Positions 30,970 through 33,572 of a stretch of DNA of 33,572 bases are shown here, one piece after another. The translations under genes were made by a program, and so were the position numbers. Source of the DNA: a bacterium (GTDB taxonomy: Bacteria > Bdellovibrionota_C > UBA2361 > RFPC01). Every line of letters starts with the position of its first letter. The first letter of the stretch is position 1. The stretch covers positions 1-33,572 of the forward strand of contig JAUIIO010000033.1 of assembly GCA_030431715.1 (NCBI GenBank). Direction: 5' to 3'. The notes beneath the pieces were generated by a model. It saw nothing but the letters and a program-made list of their open reading frames with translations, did not search any database and was not told the origin of the DNA.

Positions 30970-31557
30970 ATGCTTAAACGTATTCACATTTTAATACTCT
31001 TCATGTCTGTATTGCTCATATGCTCAGACCTACAAATAGTGCTGGCCCAAGAGTTAGATGAGATGTCGATCTATCATCTTCCAGCGAAGTGGGAGACTCA
31101 GAACGGGAATGTCGTGAATCTTTCTGACTTTAAAGGAAATGTGCTTGTTGCGGTAATGATATATACCTCATGTAAGATGGCCTGTCCGGTACTTATCGGA
31201 GAGATGAAAAATATCGAAGCCAGTGTGAAGAAAAAAGCAACGGGAGATATAAAATATATACTGGTGAGCATCGATCCGGAGCGTGATACCCCGGAAAGAC
31301 TAAAAAAGATCAGTCAGGACTATGATATGACTGGTGAGCAGTGGGTATTTCTAAGAGGTAACGAAGAGACAACAAGAGATTTCGCAAATCTACTGGCAGT
31401 AAAGTACCGCCAAATTTCACCAAAGGACTTTTCGCATTCAAATATTATCAGTGTATTTGATAAAGGAGGCATACTTGTCCACCAGCGTGAGGGGCTAAAC
31501 GTCGATAGCGAAGAAACTATCGATCAGATAGTTACGCTTTTAAATACGAAAGAGTGA
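30970..31557 (+). CDS. SCO1/SenC/PrrC family copper chaperone, 195 aa
   Basis: A standard-length SCO protein with an N-terminal signal or anchor (IHILILFMSVLLICSDLQIV) and a thioredoxin-like domain. The copper site is TSCKMACPVL (CxxxC) and the third ligand is the His in DFSHSNIISVFDKGG; VSIDPERDTPERL is a family-typical strand. It probably supplies copper to NirK or to the CuA site. It is the last gene of the nirK-nirV operon and distinct from the membrane-fused SCO of the neighbouring operon. An 8-bp stem (31561-31568/31585-31592) lies just after the stop. Confidence 0.93.
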   Translation: MLKRIHILILFMSVLLICSDLQIVLAQELDEMSIYHLPAKWETQNGNVVNLSDFKGNVLVAVMIYTSCKMACPVLIGEMKNIEASVKKKATGDIKYILVSIDPERDTPERLKKISQDYDMTGEQWVFLRGNEETTRDFANLLAVKYRQISPKDFSHSNIISVFDKGGILVHQREGLNVDSEETIDQIVTLLNTKE

Positions 31558-31952
31558 GCCTCTTTCCTTATTACAACATGCTATAGGAAAGAATCGCAAA
31601 GTAGTGACAGGTGCCCCACCATTACGAAAGCATCAAACTAGTACGTTGAAACATAAGTTTTATTCACATCGTCATTGGAGCGCAAGGTCGCAGACCAAAC
31701 GACGCGGCAATCTCTATGCCCTTGCTACAAATTACTATTCGAGTCCCGGGGATTGCCGCGTCGCTCGAGCCATGGCTCTCGTCTCCTCGCAATGACCATA
31801 AGCACAAAATAGTAATTTATAATGCACTAGACTTTCACAAGATTGTACAGAGGGTTTGCTAATTCGGACAAATTACTCCATTATTGTGCGGCCATAAACT
31901 CGAGAGAACATACTTCTTTAGACAGCAAAATGTTAGTTCAAGATCTTAGAAA
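31558..31952. other. 395-bp intergenic region with a hairpin and a MITE-like repeat
   Basis: After the SCO stop comes a weak hairpin (TCTTTCCT/AGGAAAGA, 31561-31592) that may end the nirK operon, then the inverted-repeat element at 31671-31796, then about 155 bp of AT-rich DNA before the outer-membrane protein gene. No gene is supported here. Confidence 0.6.
31671..31796. repeat. MITE-like inverted-repeat element, 126 bp
   Basis: The ends are GTCATTG (31671) and CAATGAC (31790-31796). Inner arms also match: GACGCGGCAATC (from 31701) and GATTGCCGCGTC (31751-31762). The motif set GTCATTGCGAG ... GCGGCAATC is like small palindromic repeats seen in many bacterial genomes, with a degraded left arm here (GGAG in place of CGAG). 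There is no coding capacity. Confidence 0.7.
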
Positions 31953-33017
31953 ATGAATAGCAAAGCACACTCTCGGCCAGTAAAAGTTTTCTTCTTTATG
32001 TTTATCCTTGTATTTATGCTCCTGACACTGATGGGTCCCTTTATCTCTAATGCAGGGGCGGAAACTGATAGGGAAGATTTTCGATGTAGCTGTGAAAAGC
32101 CTGAGGGGCATGCTCCCATAGGCGTTATGGGTGATCACGCTCACGACGAGGGTGAATCAATGATCTCTTATCGATACATGTTCATGGATATGAGCGGTAA
32201 TCGCTCAGGAACAAACCGTGTTGGAAACATGGAGGTTCTTACCGACTATATGGTTACTCCAACAGATATGGAGATGCACATGCATATGCTCAGTTTTATG
32301 TATGCGCCAAACGATTTCCTCACACTGATGACAATGCTTCCATTTAAAGAGATCTCAATGGAACACCTGACCCGTGCCGGAACGACTTTTAAAACGCATG
32401 CATCCGGATTAGCGGATGTTCAAGTTGCCGGGCTGTGGAAACTCTTAGACACAAACAAGCATCGTGCGCATTTAAATACAGGCATCAGTCTTCCCAGTGG
32501 TAATATAGATGAACGAGACGACACGCCTGCCGGTGCACAATCAAAGCTCCCCTATCCGATGCAACTTGGTTCAGGTACAGTAGATCTCCGCCCTGGCCTG
32601 ACTTACACCGGAGATTACGAACGATTCTCGTGGGGTACTCAGGCAATGGGAACAGTAAGACTGGGTGAAAATGATAACGACTACACCCCTGGAAATAGTT
32701 TTGATGCAACAACATGGGGCGCATATGCCGCAAACGATTGGGTAAGCGCATCACTCCGTCTAGCGTATCAAAACTGGGGTAACATAGACGGTGCAGATCC
32801 GGATCTTAACCCAATGATGATACCAACCGCAGATCCCACCCTACGAGGTGGTGAGAGATGGGATATAGGATTAGGTATAAACCTCTATGTCCCGGAGGGA
32901 ACAATGCAAGGCCTTCGTTTGGCCAGCGAGCTCCTTTTTCCCGTGTACCAGAATCTTAACGGCCCACAACTAGAATCAGACCTCATATTCGTAGTTGGTG
33001 CCCAAATGACTTTTTAG
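31953..33017 (+). CDS. Outer-membrane protein, transporter-like beta barrel
   Basis: A 354-aa protein with a signal peptide (VFFFMFILVFMLLTLMGPFI, cleavage near NAGAE). The mature chain starts with a His/Met-rich stretch (GVMGDHAHDEGESMISYRYM, DMEMHMHMLSFMYAP) and continues with alternating beta strands typical of the phenol MetA-like/transporter barrel family (RAHLNTGISLPSG, TVDLRPGLTYTGDYERFSWG, ASLRLAYQNWG, WDIGLGINLYVPEG) and ends with a Phe after MTF, the outer-membrane C-terminal signature. The many His and Met residues suggest metal, probably copper, contact (inference). It follows the SCO gene by 395 bp and may belong to copper handling for NirK. No good ribosome site was seen. Confidence 0.72.
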   Translation: MNSKAHSRPVKVFFFMFILVFMLLTLMGPFISNAGAETDREDFRCSCEKPEGHAPIGVMGDHAHDEGESMISYRYMFMDMSGNRSGTNRVGNMEVLTDYMVTPTDMEMHMHMLSFMYAPNDFLTLMTMLPFKEISMEHLTRAGTTFKTHASGLADVQVAGLWKLLDTNKHRAHLNTGISLPSGNIDERDDTPAGAQSKLPYPMQLGSGTVDLRPGLTYTGDYERFSWGTQAMGTVRLGENDNDYTPGNSFDATTWGAYAANDWVSASLRLAYQNWGNIDGADPDLNPMMIPTADPTLRGGERWDIGLGINLYVPEGTMQGLRLASELLFPVYQNLNGPQLESDLIFVVGAQMTF

Positions 33018-33035
33018 TGAGGCAACGATTTAAAT

Positions 33036-33060
33036 AGAGGGCGCGATAGCCTCGCCCCTA
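33036..33060 (+). terminator. Weak hairpin after the outer-membrane protein gene
   Basis: GGGCG (33039) pairs with CGCCC (33053-33057) about 20 bp after the stop. The stem is short, and an alternative GAGGC/GCCTC pairing overlaps it. Confidence 0.35.
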
Positions 33061-33122
33061 AATAATGACTTATACGGATCGCTGTGAAAAATGAAGACGT
33101 GCTGTTTGAGTTATGGAAAAGC

Positions 33123-33309
33123 ACTAGTGCTCCAACCAAAAAGTTTTTTCACCCTGTTCACTCATCTTCGGCTCATCTTGCTCGTCTCCTCCCTCCCGAA
33201 ATCCTCAAAGTACTTCAGTATTCCTGCGGTTTCGCTCAGTCCGGGGACGAGCAATCTGAACCAAATCTCAGCGCCCCTGATGAAAAAACTTTTTGGTCGG
33301 AGCACTAGT
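33123..33309. repeat. MITE-like element with 31-bp terminal inverted repeats, 187 bp
   Basis: The left end ACTAGTGCTCCAACC followed by AAAAAGTTTTTTCA is repeated inverted at the right end as TGAAAAAACTTTTT then GGTCGGAGCACTAGT, with one mismatch. CTAG sits at both outer ends and could be a duplicated target site as made by IS5-group transposases (inference). An inner inverted repeat (TTGCTCGTCTCC/GGGGACGAGCAA) gives a long hairpin. There is no transposase or credible gene inside. Confidence 0.75.
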
Positions 33310-33572
33310 AAACACTGGATCTGGTGCTCTTGCTGAGAAGCACGGCCCATTCGTCAAAGGCTGCTTCTGTGCCGTTCCACTTTCCGAGGCCGCTGAAATA
33401 GCCGGTGCGTTTACCAGAGCGGGAGTCCCAGATAGTTGCGATCTTCTTTTTAGTTACTGAGTCATAGATGTGTGCTTGCATGGTTGCTCCGCCACCGAGG
33501 TTATTGGGTAGGATGAGCCCTGGACGAAGGGCTTCAAGAGTTCTACCAGACCAGACATCCATAACCTGTATA
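33305..33572 (-). CDS. DUF3313-type protein, C-terminal part (5' end outside window)
   Basis: The frame is open to the window edge, so only the last 88 codons are seen. The visible part LGGGATMQAHIYDSVTKKKI followed by ATIWDSRSGKR and KWNGTEAAFDEWAVLLSKS resembles the end of DUF3313 lipoproteins (GGxA-x-EA-x-VxDAxTGe ... KWxxxxxAFDxWA). These are periplasmic or outer-membrane lipoproteins of unknown function. The N-terminal lipobox would lie outside the window. The stop codon TAG lies within the terminal CTAG of the adjacent MITE-like element, so the element's insertion may have set the present end of the gene. Confidence 0.65.
   Translation of the reverse strand, partial: IQVMDVWSGRTLEALRPGLILPNNLGGGATMQAHIYDSVTKKKIATIWDSRSGKRTGYFSGLGKWNGTEAAFDEWAVLLSKSTRSSVY

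Noticed and set aside
33084..33336. Short plus-strand frames over the right-hand repeat
   Set aside because: They lie across the inverted-repeat element and have no ribosome site or recognisable domains.

Overview
This window looks like a chromosomal denitrification island from a flagellated, Gram-negative facultative anaerobe with moderate GC. Evidence for this includes outer-membrane barrel proteins, lipoprotein and periplasmic redox proteins, a flagellin, and a B12-dependent ribonucleotide reductase that works with or without O2. I cannot fix the phylum from sequence alone. No rRNA, tRNA, CRISPR array or transposase gene was seen.

Layout. 1-2430: the 5' part of a minus-strand flagellin whose variable region is made of FG-GAP/VCBS repeats, then two small secreted proteins of unknown function. 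2673-6174: NO-response genes, namely an NnrS-like membrane protein overlapping tail-to-tail with a classical NnrS, a MarR regulator with a C-terminal four-Cys tail, and a divergent CPVC mini-thioredoxin. 6269-8654: a heme O synthase-type prenyltransferase (CtaB), a Rieske ferredoxin, a PAS protein with a Cys-rich tail, and a DUF488 protein. 8777-16097: an outer-membrane porin, a radical SAM/SPASM enzyme divergent from protoporphyrinogen oxidase (hemG/hemY), a 604-aa protein of unknown role coupled to it, and a di-heme DUF1111 oxidoreductase. 16148-21555: PlsC acyltransferase, the RIC/YtfE-type di-iron repair protein, NrdJ, and a divergent Crp/FNR regulator. 21717-22661: azurin and an Rrf2 regulator with three Cys. 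22665-28281 (minus strand): a five-gene operon with a small membrane subunit, a CuA subunit II, a heme-copper subunit I, a membrane-anchored SCO protein and a cytochrome b/ferredoxin/FlpD fusion. 28698-31557 (plus strand): nirK (AniA-type, lipoprotein, with C-terminal cytochrome c), nirV and a SCO protein. 31671-33572: two MITE-like elements, an outer-membrane protein and the end of a DUF3313-type gene.

The most interesting system is the 22665-28281 operon. Its catalytic subunit keeps every metal-ligand His of a B-type heme-copper oxidase, but the helix-VI Tyr that cross-links to a CuB His in oxygen reductases is Gln (GHSSQQ instead of GHPxVY). Placed divergently from nirK, and with azurin, NnrS, RIC, NO-type regulators and heme genes nearby, it is best read as a CuA-containing nitric oxide reductase that evolved from oxygen reductases. 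NirK would make NO from nitrite, this complex would reduce NO to N2O, and azurin or the cytochrome c domain would carry electrons. The operon also encodes a cytochrome b fused to 2[4Fe-4S] and FlpD/MvhD domains, an unusual electron-input module.

Three near-identical 18-bp palindromes (TTATGA-N6-TCATAA) lie upstream of hemG/radical SAM, nrdJ/crp and the di-heme gene. They suggest a shared FNR/DNR-type regulon, possibly run by the Crp-family protein encoded here.
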